Shown here: positions 6,195 to 6,485 of the stretch, piece by piece
Position numbering within the stretch: the first letter of the stretch is position 1
Layout: each line of letters opens with the position of its first letter
From: Acidobacteriaceae bacterium
Lineage (GTDB): Bacteria > Acidobacteriota > Terriglobia > Terriglobales > Acidobacteriaceae
Direction of reading: 5' to 3'
Assembly: GCA_003132825.1 (NCBI GenBank)
Contig: PKYX01000494.1
Span: 10,779-17,263, forward strand
DNA length: 6,485 nucleotides
Notes under the pieces: model-generated
Seen by the model: the letters and a program-made list of their open reading frames with translations, nothing else
Databases searched by the model: none
Told to the model about the DNA's origin: nothing
Made by a program: the position numbers and the translations under genes

Positions 6195-6485
6195 AGGATT
6201 CCTCCGCTTCCGGCAGTTCGTCGCGTTCGCTCGCGAACCACACGTAGAGTGTGGGCAGCAGGACGATGCTCATCACCAGATCGGAAATCAAACCGCCGAC
6301 AATCACGATGGCGAATGGCCGCTGCGAATCGGACCCAATGGCATGTGAGAAGGCCGCCGGCAAGAGGCCGAATGTGGCCACGAGCATCGTCATCATGATG
6401 GGGCGAAGCCTCAGGACGGCGCCCTCGATCGAGGCATCCACGATGGTGTAACCGCGCGCACGCAGCTGATTGATGTACTCCAGCA
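6184..6485 (-). CDS. Heavy-metal-type RND efflux pump, C-terminal fragment (CzcA/CusA-like)
   Basis: The last 99 codons of a roughly 1000-residue inner-membrane pump; the rest lies beyond the right edge. Visible are the end of the cytoplasmic linker (YINQLRARG), the conserved GAVLRLRPIMMT entry into transmembrane helix 11, the loop GSDSQRPFA and helix 12 (AIVIVGGLISDLVMSIVLLPTLYVWF), then a short acidic tail ending ESFEI. The RLRP, QRP and GG.....LLPTLY signatures are those of the HME-RND subfamily (CzcA, CusA, NccA), proton-driven exporters of divalent or monovalent metal cations; the metal-binding residues lie outside the window. The stop overlaps the start of the outer-membrane factor gene. 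Pump gene before outer-membrane factor gene is the reverse of the czcCBA and cusCFBA order. Confidence 0.9.
   Translation of the reverse strand, partial: LEYINQLRARGYTIVDASIEGAVLRLRPIMMTMLVATFGLLPAAFSHAIGSDSQRPFAIVIVGGLISDLVMSIVLLPTLYVWFASERDELPEAEESFEI
6194..6205 (-). promoter_or_regulatory. Ribosome binding site deciding a TTG start inside the pump gene
   Basis: GGAGGA (6200-6205) lies within the last codons of the pump gene, five bases before the TTG at 6192-6194 that opens the outer-membrane factor. The pump's own TAG is at 6184-6186, so ribosomes ending the pump could re-initiate, which would balance the two subunits. Confidence 0.6.

Overview
The window most resembles a chromosomal segment of an Acidobacteriota bacterium (Terriglobia-like). 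This is an inference from gene style: a winged-helix/TolB-like/TPR regulator without a membrane segment, a short secreted protein of a type common in that phylum, and an RND-type metal efflux cassette, all at moderately high GC. No rRNA, tRNA, CRISPR array, insertion sequence or phage gene was seen.

Layout. At the left edge (minus strand) is the 5' end of a lipoprotein gene (1-187). A strong hairpin separates it from a small secreted-protein gene (295-750, minus). A roughly 195-bp divergent intergenic region, with a plausible sigma70-type promoter and an inverted repeat, leads to the only plus-strand gene: a large one-component regulator (946-2703) with an OmpR/PhoB-type DNA-binding domain, a TolB-like domain and TPR-type repeats. 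It converges on a minus-strand block that fills the rest of the window.

Read in its own direction (right to left), the block starts with the 3' end of a heavy-metal-type RND pump (CzcA/CusA-like, 6184-6485). Next come a CzcC-type outer-membrane factor that overlaps the pump gene by 11 nt (4860-6194), a KDPG/KHG aldolase homologue 40 nt on (4160-4819), a small exported, possibly beta-barrel protein 40 nt further (3544-4119), and, after a 133-bp gap holding a perfect 16-bp palindrome, a cytoplasmic protein with two four-cysteine clusters (2922-3410).

How they may work together. The RND pump and CzcC-like protein should form one efflux machine; the membrane-fusion subunit is presumably encoded upstream, outside the window. 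The aldolase and the small exported protein share strand and tight spacing, so they may be co-transcribed, though neither is a classical efflux component. The aldolase keeps the Schiff-base lysine but departs from the classical family at several active-site positions. This aldolase and the double zinc-cluster protein are the two most unusual items here. I found no convincing novel defence or mobile system.
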